A DNA stretch of 64,000 bases from Pantoea sp. RIT-PI-b. GTDB taxonomy: Bacteria; Pseudomonadota; Gammaproteobacteria; Enterobacterales; Enterobacteriaceae. Location: assembly GCF_001187905.1 (NCBI RefSeq), contig NZ_LGIS01000033.1, positions 62,001 through 126,000 of the forward strand, given 5' to 3'. A program made the translations under genes and the position numbers. Position 1 is the stretch's first letter, and each line of letters begins with the position of its first letter. The notes under the pieces were generated by a model. It searched no databases. It had not been told where the DNA came from and saw only the letters and a list, made by a program, of their open reading frames with translations. This document shows positions 53,827 through 61,954 of the stretch, in pieces.

Positions 53827-54579
53827 ATGCCGGATGAAAAACCCTCGCGGGCGCGCGGCGTTGACCGGGTTATCGATATATTTCGGCAGTTGCATAGCGC
53901 TCGCCAACCGATGTCAATGCGCGATCTGATCGAAGCGACAGGTGCGCCGCGATCCAGCATTTATGAATTAGTCAGCCTGCTGAGTGAAGCCGGTTTAGTT
54001 GAGCTGGATGCAGAGGGCGCGGTGTTTTTTGGCCGGGAGATGCACTACTACGGTGCGGATTATATGGCGCACAATGATCTGATTCGCCGGGCACATCAGC
54101 TGATGGTGGAGATTGTGGCGCGACACGGTGAAACCGTTCAGCTCTGTATGCTGGAAGGCAACAAATACACTGTGGTACTTTCTGAAAGTAATGCGCATCC
54201 ATTTAAAATCACCTCTGATATTGGCGTGCGCGTGCCGATTACCTGGACGGCAACGGGCCGTTTGCTGCTAAGTAATTGGTCAGATAGCGCAATCCTGGAG
54301 CTGATCCCCGAAGAGGATTATCGTCTGGCCAGCGGTCAGATTCTCGACAAACAGGCGTTTCTCGATGAAATCCATCATGCCGGTAAACTCGGCTACTGCA
54401 TGACAGAAGGGTTGTCCGAGAGCTTCACCTGCTGCATGGCGGCGCCTATCCGTTCGCGCAGCGGCCAGGCGGTGGCGGCGATCTGCTTTATGGTTAGTCG
54501 CGATACGCCGCGGGAACGGCGTCAGATGCTGCTACAGGAATTGATCACTTCAGGGCAAAAGCTGTCAGATTTCACCTAG
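53827..54579 (+). CDS. IclR-family transcriptional regulator
   Basis: 250 aa from ATG 53827 with AGGAG 9 nt upstream. The winged helix is at about residues 10-60 (RGVDRVIDIFRQLHSAR, PRSSIYELVSLL) and the effector domain at 80-245 (ITWTATGRLLL, TCCMAAPIRSRSGQAVAAI). It most likely represses or activates the divergent RidA/importer/deaminase operon. Confidence 0.88.
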   Translation: MPDEKPSRARGVDRVIDIFRQLHSARQPMSMRDLIEATGAPRSSIYELVSLLSEAGLVELDAEGAVFFGREMHYYGADYMAHNDLIRRAHQLMVEIVARHGETVQLCMLEGNKYTVVLSESNAHPFKITSDIGVRVPITWTATGRLLLSNWSDSAILELIPEEDYRLASGQILDKQAFLDEIHHAGKLGYCMTEGLSESFTCCMAAPIRSRSGQAVAAICFMVSRDTPRERRQMLLQELITSGQKLSDFT

Positions 54580-54657
54580 CCAGCCAAATGCAAAACTCCG
54601 TTACAACTGATTGAAGTGGCGTTTATTTCCGTCACTTAAGGTTGTGTTAAGGTAATT

Positions 54658-54676
54658 GATAATAATAACTATTCTT
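54658..54676. promoter_or_regulatory. Fur-box-like site
   Basis: GATAATAATAACTATTCTT agrees with the Fur consensus GATAATGATAATCATTATC at about 14 of 19 positions and lies 20 bp before the siderophore-binding protein gene. Confidence 0.55.
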
Positions 54677-54695
54677 CTTACCACGGAGTTTTGGC

Positions 54696-55802
54696 ATGAA
54701 TACGCGCCTGCTTTTGGCAATGGGGTTACTGGCTTCAACGGCGGCTGCCGCCACCACCTATCCGCTCACCGTCACCGATATGGACGGCAACACGCAAACT
54801 ATCAGCAAAGAGCCACAGCACATCATCTTGCAGGACGGGCGCGACATCCTAACGCTGGCGCTGCTCGATCGGGACGATCCGTTTAAGCGCGTGGTGGCGT
54901 GGAACAACTTGCCGAAAAAGCAGGACACGCAATTCTGGAATGTGCTGAAAGGGCGCTGGCCGGAAGCAACCAAAATTGTTGATATGGGCTTTAACGATCA
55001 AGGCCAGGTCGACCTTGAAAGCGTACTGGCGCAGAAGCCGGACCTGATGATTGCGCAGCTGCGCGCCAAACCGGCATTACAGCAGTCTGGCGTGCTCGGC
55101 ACCTTGAATAATCTGCATATTCCTGTGGTGTTTGTTGATTACGAACTGCACCCGGCACAGAACACTGCGCCGAGCGTCACGCTGCTGGGTAAAGTGTTGA
55201 ATCGCGAAAGCCAGGCTGCCGCCTACAAAGATTTCTACCAGCAAAAATTTGCACGCATTAGCAAAGGCGTGGCTGAAGTGAAAAACAAGCCGACCGTTTT
55301 CATCGAACCGATCGCCGGTAATAGCGATAACTGCTGCTTCACGCACAGCCACAACGGCTGGGGTGGACTGGTGGAAGCGGTGGGCGGGAAGAATATTGGA
55401 TCGGAGTTGCTGCCAGGTAATGCTGGGTTTGTGGCACTGGAAAAGATCATTGCTATGAAACCTGATGTTTACATCATGACCGGTTCTAAGCGTCCGAATG
55501 CCAACGTGCTGCCGTTTGGTTATGGCGTCCAGCCGCAAGAAGTTAAAGCAACCTTCCAGACGCTTTTGAAGCGCACCGGTTTAGCGCAGATCGAACCGGT
55601 GAAAGAAGGGCGCGTATATGGCGTTTATCACCACTTCTATAATCACCCGTACAACATCATTGGCATGGAAATTCTGGCGAAAGATCTTTATCCGCAGCAG
55701 TTTGCCGACCTGACACCGACCGCAGATTTCCGCACCCTTGTGAAAACCTTCACCACCTTGCCGGATGACGCGATTGACCTGAGCTACCCCAACAATCAGT
55801 AA
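54696..55802 (+). CDS. Iron-siderophore-type periplasmic binding protein (orphan)
   Basis: 368 aa. Signal peptide MNTRLLLAMGLLASTAAAAT with cleavage around 20. FecB/BtuF-type fold: PQHIILQDGRDILTLALLD, VVDYELHP-like (VFVDYELHP), then IEPIAGNSDNCCFTHSHNGW. There is no permease or ATPase next to it, so it must use a transporter encoded elsewhere. The upstream Fur-like site suggests induction in iron limitation. Confidence 0.85.
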   Translation: MNTRLLLAMGLLASTAAAATTYPLTVTDMDGNTQTISKEPQHIILQDGRDILTLALLDRDDPFKRVVAWNNLPKKQDTQFWNVLKGRWPEATKIVDMGFNDQGQVDLESVLAQKPDLMIAQLRAKPALQQSGVLGTLNNLHIPVVFVDYELHPAQNTAPSVTLLGKVLNRESQAAAYKDFYQQKFARISKGVAEVKNKPTVFIEPIAGNSDNCCFTHSHNGWGGLVEAVGGKNIGSELLPGNAGFVALEKIIAMKPDVYIMTGSKRPNANVLPFGYGVQPQEVKATFQTLLKRTGLAQIEPVKEGRVYGVYHHFYNHPYNIIGMEILAKDLYPQQFADLTPTADFRTLVKTFTTLPDDAIDLSYPNNQ

Positions 55803-55814
55803 TCTTCGTTTGCC

Positions 55815-55835
55815 AGGTGCGCACAATGCGCACCT
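55815..55835. repeat. Short palindromic intergenic repeat
   Basis: AGGTGCGCA-CAA-TGCGCACCT, the same hairpin as at 44372. Confidence 0.5.
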
Positions 55836-55904
55836 TACCTCTCCCACTCTGGTTTATAGCGGCTATCCGCAATCAACCCACATTCCTCAATGACAATATT
55901 AATT

Positions 55905-55922
55905 GTTATGTTATAACATAAC
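55905..55922. promoter_or_regulatory. Zur-box-like operator of the COG0523 GTPase
   Basis: Perfect 18-bp palindrome GTTATGTTATAACATAAC, 60 bp before the GTPase start. COG0523 genes are classical Zur targets. It shares its core with the site at 20159. Confidence 0.75.
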
Positions 55923-55981
55923 TAAAACATCAGCACCTTTGTCTTTCCATGTTGTGAACTTTGTCTTTTGAAGGAGTTGTC

Positions 55982-57202
55982 ATGTCTGCAAAAAACCATC
56001 CATCCCGCGAATACAAAAAACTGCCGGTCACCGTGCTTTCCGGTTTCCTCGGCGCGGGTAAAACCACGCTGCTCAACCACATTCTCAATAACCGCGAAGG
56101 CCTTCGCGTGGCGGTGATCGTCAACGATATGTCCGAGGTGAATATTGATGCTGCGCTGGTGCGCGACGGCGGGGCGGAGCTATCGCGTACCGACGAGAAG
56201 CTAGTGGAAATGAGCAATGGCTGCATCTGCTGCACGCTGCGTGAAGATTTGCTGCTGGAGGTGAACCGTCTGGCAAAGGAGGGGCGTTTCGATAACCTGG
56301 TGATTGAATCCACCGGGATTTCCGAACCGCTGCCGGTAGCCGAAACCTTTACCTTCGCCGATGAAGAAGGGCAGAGTTTGTCTGCAGTGGCGTCGCTCGA
56401 CACCATGGTGACGGTGGTCGATGGCTTCAATTTCCTGCGCGACTATGAATCAAATGAAAGTATTCAGTCACGTGGTGAGTCGCTAGGTGCAGAAGATGAG
56501 CGCACGGTGGTGGATCTGCTGGTCGATCAAATCGAATTCTGCGACGTGCTGATCCTGAATAAAACGGATCTAATAAACGAGGCAGAAAAGGAGCGTCTGA
56601 TGGCGATTCTGACCTCACTCAACCCGCGCGCCAATATCATCACCTCTGCATATGGCAAAGTGGAGCTGGACCAGGTACTCAACACCGGATTATTCGATTT
56701 TGACGCTGCGGCGCAGGCGCCAGGCTGGCTGCAGGAGCTGCGTGGCGAACACACGCCGGAAACCGAAGAGTATGGCATTCACAATTTTGTCTTTCGTGCG
56801 CGCCGTCCTTTTCATCCAGTGCGCTTTTCCCAGGTAATTGAAAACGAGCTCAACGGCGTGGTGCGCTCCAAAGGATATTTCTGGCTCGCCAGTCGTCCAC
56901 GTCATGCCGGTTCATGGTCACAAGCGGGTGGTGTGTCACGTCAGGGCTTAGCGGGGATGTGGTGGGCCAGCGTGCCGAAAGAGCGCTGGCCACAGGACGA
57001 AGAAAACCTGCAGTACATTCTCGATAACTGGGTTGATGGTAGCGGTGATGCGCGCCAGGAACTGGTATTTATCGGTATCGATATGGATGAAGCGGTGCTG
57101 CGCGACAAGCTGGAAAATGCGCTGTTAACCGATGACGAGATGGCGTCTGGGCCGGATCGTTGGGTAGAACTCCCTGACCCGTTCCAGCCGTGGTTTAATT
57201 AA
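55982..57202 (+). CDS. COG0523 metal-chaperone GTPase (zinc-related, CobW/YciC/ZigA group)
   Basis: 406 aa from ATG 55982 with AAGGAG 5 nt upstream. Walker A GFLGAGKT is at 21-28, the metal-binding CxCC motif (Cys81, Cys83, Cys84) lies in SNGCICCTLR and the GTPase NKTD motif is near residue 195. The C-terminal CobW_C domain follows (FHPVRFSQVIE). It is presumed to deliver zinc to client proteins under zinc limitation; no client gene is adjacent. Confidence 0.9.
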   Translation: MSAKNHPSREYKKLPVTVLSGFLGAGKTTLLNHILNNREGLRVAVIVNDMSEVNIDAALVRDGGAELSRTDEKLVEMSNGCICCTLREDLLLEVNRLAKEGRFDNLVIESTGISEPLPVAETFTFADEEGQSLSAVASLDTMVTVVDGFNFLRDYESNESIQSRGESLGAEDERTVVDLLVDQIEFCDVLILNKTDLINEAEKERLMAILTSLNPRANIITSAYGKVELDQVLNTGLFDFDAAAQAPGWLQELRGEHTPETEEYGIHNFVFRARRPFHPVRFSQVIENELNGVVRSKGYFWLASRPRHAGSWSQAGGVSRQGLAGMWWASVPKERWPQDEENLQYILDNWVDGSGDARQELVFIGIDMDEAVLRDKLENALLTDDEMASGPDRWVELPDPFQPWFN

Positions 57203-57216
57203 TACGTTACCTCTGC

Positions 57217-57240
57217 GGGAGGCTTGCCAGCCTCCCTACG
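57217..57240. repeat. Short palindromic intergenic repeat
   Basis: GGGAGGCT-TGCC-AGCCTCCC followed by CTACG, the same tail as at 44372 and 14825. It lies between convergent genes. Confidence 0.5.
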
Positions 57241-57904
57241 GCTTCCCCAACCACATTGACACTTCCACGCCATCATTAAACGGCAGCGAGATAAATTCTC
57301 CACTGCCATGCACCAGCTCGAGATATTCCGGGCTGAAGTCGGCATCATCCGCAACGATCAGCGCACCGGGACGCAAATACGGTTGCACTAACGCCAGAAT
57401 CTCCGGATAGATCGCTTTCGCGCCATCCAGCACCAGCATATCGATGGATGCAGGTAAATTACTGCTCAAGGTGGCTAACGCATCACCCACGCGCACTTCA
57501 ATCAGGTCACTGACGCCCGCATCAGCGAAATGATTGCGCGCCAGAGCCACTTTTCCCGGCTCGAATTCGCAGGTGATGATGTTGCCGCCGCCGTTATCAC
57601 GTAGCGCTGCAGCTAAGTGCAGCGTGGAAATACCAAAAGAGGTGCCAAACTCGATGATCGTTTTTGCTCTGCTGCTGCGCGCTAGCATATAGAGCAACTT
57701 GCCGGTTTCGCGCGATATCGCCAGCGGCACATCTTTCAGGTGAGCATAGAGTTCGATGTAATCAGTTTTGCTACGCAGCAGGCGATTTTGCTCTGCGTCA
57801 GACATCGTTCTAAACGCTTCATTAGTGGGATGGGCCATATTATCGGCGAGCTCAAACAGGTAGTTCAGCAGCGGGGCTAATGGCGCGGAAGTTAAGGTGT
57901 TCAT
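57236..57904 (-). CDS. SAM-dependent O-methyltransferase (class I)
   Basis: 222 aa. Motif I TIIEFGTSFGISTLHLAAAL near residue 95, NIITCEFEPGKVALAR, and a DMLVLDGAK acidic motif (catechol-O-methyltransferase-like family 3). It is divergent from a TetR regulator, which probably controls it. Confidence 0.85.
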   Translation of the reverse strand: MNTLTSAPLAPLLNYLFELADNMAHPTNEAFRTMSDAEQNRLLRSKTDYIELYAHLKDVPLAISRETGKLLYMLARSSRAKTIIEFGTSFGISTLHLAAALRDNGGGNIITCEFEPGKVALARNHFADAGVSDLIEVRVGDALATLSSNLPASIDMLVLDGAKAIYPEILALVQPYLRPGALIVADDADFSPEYLELVHGSGEFISLPFNDGVEVSMWLGKP

Positions 57905-57996
57905 GGTTTTTTCCGTATATCAAAAAGTGGATTAAGCTGTGCGAACAGAATACGATGAATCATTCGCATTTCACTATTCGTGTTCTGGAGTTACTG

Positions 57997-58635
57997 ATGA
58001 CGGAAAGACGTAACGCTAAGATTTCTGAGAGAAAACGGCCTAAGCAAGCGCGCTCCAGCGAGTTGGTTTCGGCTATTTTACAAGCCGCTACTCAGGTTTT
58101 AGAGCAGGAAGGCGCCACGCGTTTTACCACCGCGCGCGTGGCGGAGCGCGCGGGCGTAAGTATTGGCTCGCTTTACCAATATTTTCCCAATAAGGCAGCT
58201 ATTCTTTTCAGATTACAAAGCGAAGAGTGGCAGCGCACCGGCAATCTATTAGGCGCGATCTTGCGCAATAGCGCTGCTACACCGCGCCAGCGTTTGCACG
58301 ATCTCACTCTGGCTTTTTTGCAATCGGAATGTGAAGAAGCTGCGATGCGCACGGCGCTTAATGATGCCGCGCCGCTCTATCGCGATGCCCCGGAAGTTCA
58401 GGAAGCACAAGCCGCCGGCGAGAACGTTATCAGTGATTTCCTGCTTGAACTGCTGCCGCATTCGGAGGAGGAAGATCGGGCGCGTGCCGCCGATTTGATC
58501 AACAGCACGCTAGGCAATGTGGGTAAACATTTTTCCGAATCGCCGCGCACGGCCGCTGAGATTAAAGCCTATGCACATGACATGGCGGAGATGTTCTGTG
58601 CCTGGATCAGAGAAAAAGGCGCTGACTTACAGTAA
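57997..58635 (+). CDS. TetR-family transcriptional regulator
   Basis: 212 aa from ATG 57997 (GGAG 7 nt upstream). HTH in residues 15-60 (ARVAERAGVSIGSLYQYFPN is the recognition segment), with an all-helical effector domain after it. It is divergent from the O-methyltransferase gene, with a 92-bp shared promoter. Confidence 0.85.
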   Translation: MTERRNAKISERKRPKQARSSELVSAILQAATQVLEQEGATRFTTARVAERAGVSIGSLYQYFPNKAAILFRLQSEEWQRTGNLLGAILRNSAATPRQRLHDLTLAFLQSECEEAAMRTALNDAAPLYRDAPEVQEAQAAGENVISDFLLELLPHSEEEDRARAADLINSTLGNVGKHFSESPRTAAEIKAYAHDMAEMFCAWIREKGADLQ

Positions 58636-58762
58636 AAGATGGACTGGAAATCTCTGAAAGCGGTGATCAAACTCATTATTCACATTCTCAATAATCCACA
58701 CCGCGAGTAAGCTTAACAAAGACCTTTTTAAAGCCAATGGCGAGCAAATACGGGAGAGCAAA

Positions 58763-59584
58763 ATGGCAGTGAAAATGATTGCAGTGGACATGGATGGAAC
58801 GTTTCTCGACGACAAGAAACAGTACAACGTGCAACGCTTTGCGCGTCAGTATGCGCTGTTGAAAGAGAAGGGCATTCGTTTCGTGGTCGCCAGCGGCAAT
58901 CAATATTATCAACTGCAGCGCTATTTTCCTGATATCAAAGATGAGATCGCCTTTGTAGCGGAAAACGGCGCCTGGGTTTCTGATAATAATGAAGAGATCT
59001 TCTGCGGCGAACTGGCCCCGGAGCGTGTGCATCAAATCCTCGATATTTTGGCTAAAGAGCCGGACATTAGCACGGTAGTGTGCGGTCGTAACGGCGCCTA
59101 TGTGCACACATCGATGCCCGATGAGGTGATTGGCATGTTGGCGAATCACTACCATCGCCTGGAAAAGCGCGACAATCTTTACGATATCGATGACACCATC
59201 TTCAAGTTTTCCCTGAATCTGGCGCATGAAGGCGTAGAGGCTTTGATGGAGCGCCTGCACGCCGAACTGGGCGCGATTGAAAACATTATGCATCCGGTTT
59301 CCAGCGGATTTGGCTTTGTCGACCTGATCATTCCTGGCTGCCATAAAGCACACGGCATCGCATTGCTGCAGGAAAAATGGGGTATTGATGATTGTGAAGT
59401 GGTAGCGATTGGTGACAGTGCCAACGACATCGAAATGCTGCGTCAGGCCTGTTATAGCTTCTCAATGGCTAACGCCGCCGCACCGGTGAGCGCGGTATCG
59501 CGTTACAGAACCGAAGGCAATAATGATGAAGGCGCACTGAATGTGATAGCCCGCCTGCTGGCGCGCGAAGAGCCATTTAGTTAA
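58763..59584 (+). CDS. ybiV: HAD-family sugar phosphatase YbiV-like
   Basis: 273 aa with the Cof-type HAD features: DMDGTFLDD nucleophile motif at 9-17, VASGNQYYQLQRYFPDI, and the C-terminal VVAIGDSANDIEML motif. The whole sequence aligns well with E. coli YbiV (SupH), a phosphatase of sugar phosphates. It is monocistronic. Confidence 0.9.
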   Translation: MAVKMIAVDMDGTFLDDKKQYNVQRFARQYALLKEKGIRFVVASGNQYYQLQRYFPDIKDEIAFVAENGAWVSDNNEEIFCGELAPERVHQILDILAKEPDISTVVCGRNGAYVHTSMPDEVIGMLANHYHRLEKRDNLYDIDDTIFKFSLNLAHEGVEALMERLHAELGAIENIMHPVSSGFGFVDLIIPGCHKAHGIALLQEKWGIDDCEVVAIGDSANDIEMLRQACYSFSMANAAAPVSAVSRYRTEGNNDEGALNVIARLLAREEPFS

Positions 59585-59610
59585 GTATGCTGTTCATTCA
59601 CTGCACATCC

Positions 59611-59640
59611 TGAAGCGGCGCAATAAATTGCGCCGCTTCA
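59611..59640. repeat. Perfect hairpin between convergent genes
   Basis: TGAAGCGGCGCAAT-AA-ATTGCGCCGCTTCA is a perfect 14-bp stem without a T-tract. It is similar in style to the other intergenic palindromes and may act in termination or mRNA stability. Confidence 0.6.
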
Positions 59641-59654
59641 ATGCCTAAGACAGG

Positions 59655-60542
59655 CTAACTAAAATATCCCGCCTCACGCATATCCTGCAGTAAACCCGGT
59701 CCGTTTGGCTGCCAGTTAAATGTCTGGCGCGTCCACGCACTGGATGAAGGATTATCAGCCGACGCAAAGAAAGCCATCCAGCCCAGCCAGGTTTTGGCTT
59801 CTTCCAGCGTCAGGCTCTTCACCGGCAGCGCTAATCCTGCACCGATAGTTTCGGCAATCTGCCGAAACGGTATACCTTCCTCCTGCACGGCATGCAGAAT
59901 GGCACCCGGTTCAGCCTGTTCGGCGGCAAGGCAAAATAGCTCGGCGGCATCGTCGCGATGCACCGCAGGCCAACGATTTTCTCCTTCGCCGACATATACC
60001 GCTGCGCCTTTTTCCTTCGCCATATTGATGATCATCGGGATAAAACCATGGTCGCCCGCACCATGCACCGTCGGCGGCAAGCGAACTAACGCCACGCGCA
60101 CACCGCGATCGGCTAGCGCCAATGCGGCGACGTTAGAATTAGACCGTGGATGTGCGCCCGCTGCCGGACGAATCTGTTCGGTGGCGAGTTGTCCCGGTGC
60201 GACTAACGCGGTGCCGGTGGTGACAATCAGCGGGCGGTTGGAGCCAGCCAGCACGTCGCCCATTGCCAGAATAGCGCGTTGATCGACTTCGGCAGCATGA
60301 TCCATGCGGCTAAAATCGTGGATGTATCCGGCATGAATGACGCCGTCGCTTTGCTCTACCGCACTGCGTAAGCTGGCGAGATCTTCCAGCTCACCGCGTA
60401 TTACCTGCACACCTTGCTGATGTAATTTCTCTGCTGAAGCTTCGCTGCGTGCTAAACCCAGCACTTCAGCGCCTCGTGCCTGCAGTTTTTTCACAATGGC
60501 GGAACCAATAAATCCGCTCGCCCCAGTCACAAAAATTCGCAT
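59655..60542 (-). CDS. NAD(P)-dependent epimerase/reductase-like SDR
   Basis: 295 aa from the ATG at 60540-60542 (GGAG 8 nt upstream). Extended SDR with GASGFIGSAIVKKL at the start and the DGVIHAGYIHD segment. The usual YxxxK is not obvious in the middle, so it may be an atypical extended SDR of the NmrA/ketoreductase kind. It is divergent from the XRE/MmyB gene. Confidence 0.82.
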   Translation of the reverse strand: MRIFVTGASGFIGSAIVKKLQARGAEVLGLARSEASAEKLHQQGVQVIRGELEDLASLRSAVEQSDGVIHAGYIHDFSRMDHAAEVDQRAILAMGDVLAGSNRPLIVTTGTALVAPGQLATEQIRPAAGAHPRSNSNVAALALADRGVRVALVRLPPTVHGAGDHGFIPMIINMAKEKGAAVYVGEGENRWPAVHRDDAAELFCLAAEQAEPGAILHAVQEEGIPFRQIAETIGAGLALPVKSLTLEEAKTWLGWMAFFASADNPSSSAWTRQTFNWQPNGPGLLQDMREAGYFS

Positions 60543-60645
60543 AATCGTGCTCCACTTTTTCAAAGTTGAAGCACTATCATAAAAGCCTGCGTGGCGGCGA
60601 AAAGCCGTGAGCTTATACAGGTATACGCACTAACAGGATAAAGGC

Positions 60646-61470
60646 ATGACTCAGCAAGATGACAATGTGCTCGGCAACTATCTGCGTGAACGCCGCCAGC
60701 GGCTGGATGCAGCGAAACTCGGTTACACGCTGCTCCGCCGTCGTACGCCGGGCCTGCGTCGGGAAGAAGTGGCGGTGCGCGCCTGCGTCAGTACCACATG
60801 GTACACGTGGCTGGAGCAGGGCAGAGGTGGCGCGCCCTCCGAAGAGGTGCTGGAACGCCTGGCCAAAGCATTAGAATTGAGCGCTGCTGAGCGCGATCAC
60901 CTGTTTTTGCTGGCGCAGAACCGGCTGCCGGGCGTGACCTGGCAAGCCGGAGTAAACGTTTCGGCTTCGCTGCAACGCGTGCTCGACAGCATGGAACACA
61001 CGCCCGCGCTGGTGAAGACCGCTGAGTGGCAAGTGGTGGCGTGGAATCGTGCCGCCACCAAAGTGTTTGTGGATTACGCCGAGTTGCCGCCGGAACAGCG
61101 CAACATTTTGCTGATGATGTTCCGCAACGAAGAGATGAAAAAACGTTTACCCGATTGGCATCAGGTCACTCGCGGCATGGTGGCCAATTTCCGTGCGGAC
61201 GTGGCGCGCACCGGTGCCAGCGAGCATGTGCGCGCGCTGGTAGAGGAGCTGAGCGAAATGAGCGAAACCTTCCGCCAGCTATGGCAATCGCAGGAAGTTA
61301 GCCAGCATGGCGAAGGCATCAAACAGTTGTGGCTGCCGGACGAAGGCGTGCTGGAGCTGGAGTACAGCACCTTTGCCGTGGAGGGCAAACCCGGCTTGAG
61401 TCTGGTGGTATTTAATCCGCGTCAGCAGCGCGATCGAGATTGTGTGGCTCGACTGATGACGCGTCCTTAG
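60646..61470 (+). CDS. XRE-family regulator with MmyB-like ligand domain
   Basis: 274 aa. HTH at residues about 12-70 (RTPGLRREEVAVRACVSTTW, YTWLEQGRGG) followed by a PAS-like MmyB ligand-binding domain (KTAEWQVVAWNRAATKVF). It is divergent from the epimerase-like gene and likely controls it. Its 3' end overlaps the convergent HxlR gene by 59 bp. Confidence 0.85.
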   Translation: MTQQDDNVLGNYLRERRQRLDAAKLGYTLLRRRTPGLRREEVAVRACVSTTWYTWLEQGRGGAPSEEVLERLAKALELSAAERDHLFLLAQNRLPGVTWQAGVNVSASLQRVLDSMEHTPALVKTAEWQVVAWNRAATKVFVDYAELPPEQRNILLMMFRNEEMKKRLPDWHQVTRGMVANFRADVARTGASEHVRALVEELSEMSETFRQLWQSQEVSQHGEGIKQLWLPDEGVLELEYSTFAVEGKPGLSLVVFNPRQQRDRDCVARLMTRP

Positions 61471-61843
61471 CATGGCGATAGCAGGTTTCCATTTCATCCA
61501 GCGCCGCCTGATTTTCCAGTCCCCACTGATACATCTGCTCGATCGGTGCCGCGAACGTCATGCCGAGCGGCGTTAAGCGGTAATCCACTTTCGGCGGTAT
61601 CACATCATAGACATGGCGGGCGATCAGCCCGCGCTGCTCCAGCTCTTTCAACGTTTGAAACAGCATCTTCTTCGATATCCCCTGCAGGCTGCGCTGTAAC
61701 TCACCGGTGCGTGCGCGGTGATTCGGCCAGTGATACAACGCATGCAGCACCATGCTGCTCCATTTCACAGAAAACAGATCCATCAAGCGTCGCGGCGGCG
61801 AATCCGCATAAAAAAATAGTTTACCGTCAACGATTGCGGGCAC
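61412..61843 (-). CDS. HxlR-family transcriptional regulator
   Basis: 143 aa from the GTG at 61841-61843, preceded by AGGAGG; an upstream TTG would add nine residues and overlap the operator. The winged helix HxlR domain is recognised by FSVKWSSMVLHALYHWPNH and GISKKMLFQTLKELEQRGLI, then RLTPLG. It is divergent from an alcohol dehydrogenase gene and probably represses it in response to an electrophile or aldehyde. Confidence 0.86.
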   Translation of the reverse strand: MPAIVDGKLFFYADSPPRRLMDLFSVKWSSMVLHALYHWPNHRARTGELQRSLQGISKKMLFQTLKELEQRGLIARHVYDVIPPKVDYRLTPLGMTFAAPIEQMYQWGLENQAALDEMETCYRHAKDASSVEPHNLDRAADAD

Positions 61844-61862
61844 CGTATGCGCCTCCTGTATG

Positions 61863-61878
61863 GTTACCAAATGGTAAC
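61863..61878. promoter_or_regulatory. HxlR-type operator
   Basis: GTTACCAAATGGTAAC, two inverted GTTACC hexamers around AAAT, between the divergent HxlR and alcohol dehydrogenase genes. Confidence 0.6.
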
Positions 61879-61954
61879 TACTATCAATTCTGCACCATGT
61901 TCACTATAGTCTGCCGCCTTCAGTTAGCTAACGCCAGCCCATTTTGGAGGCAGT

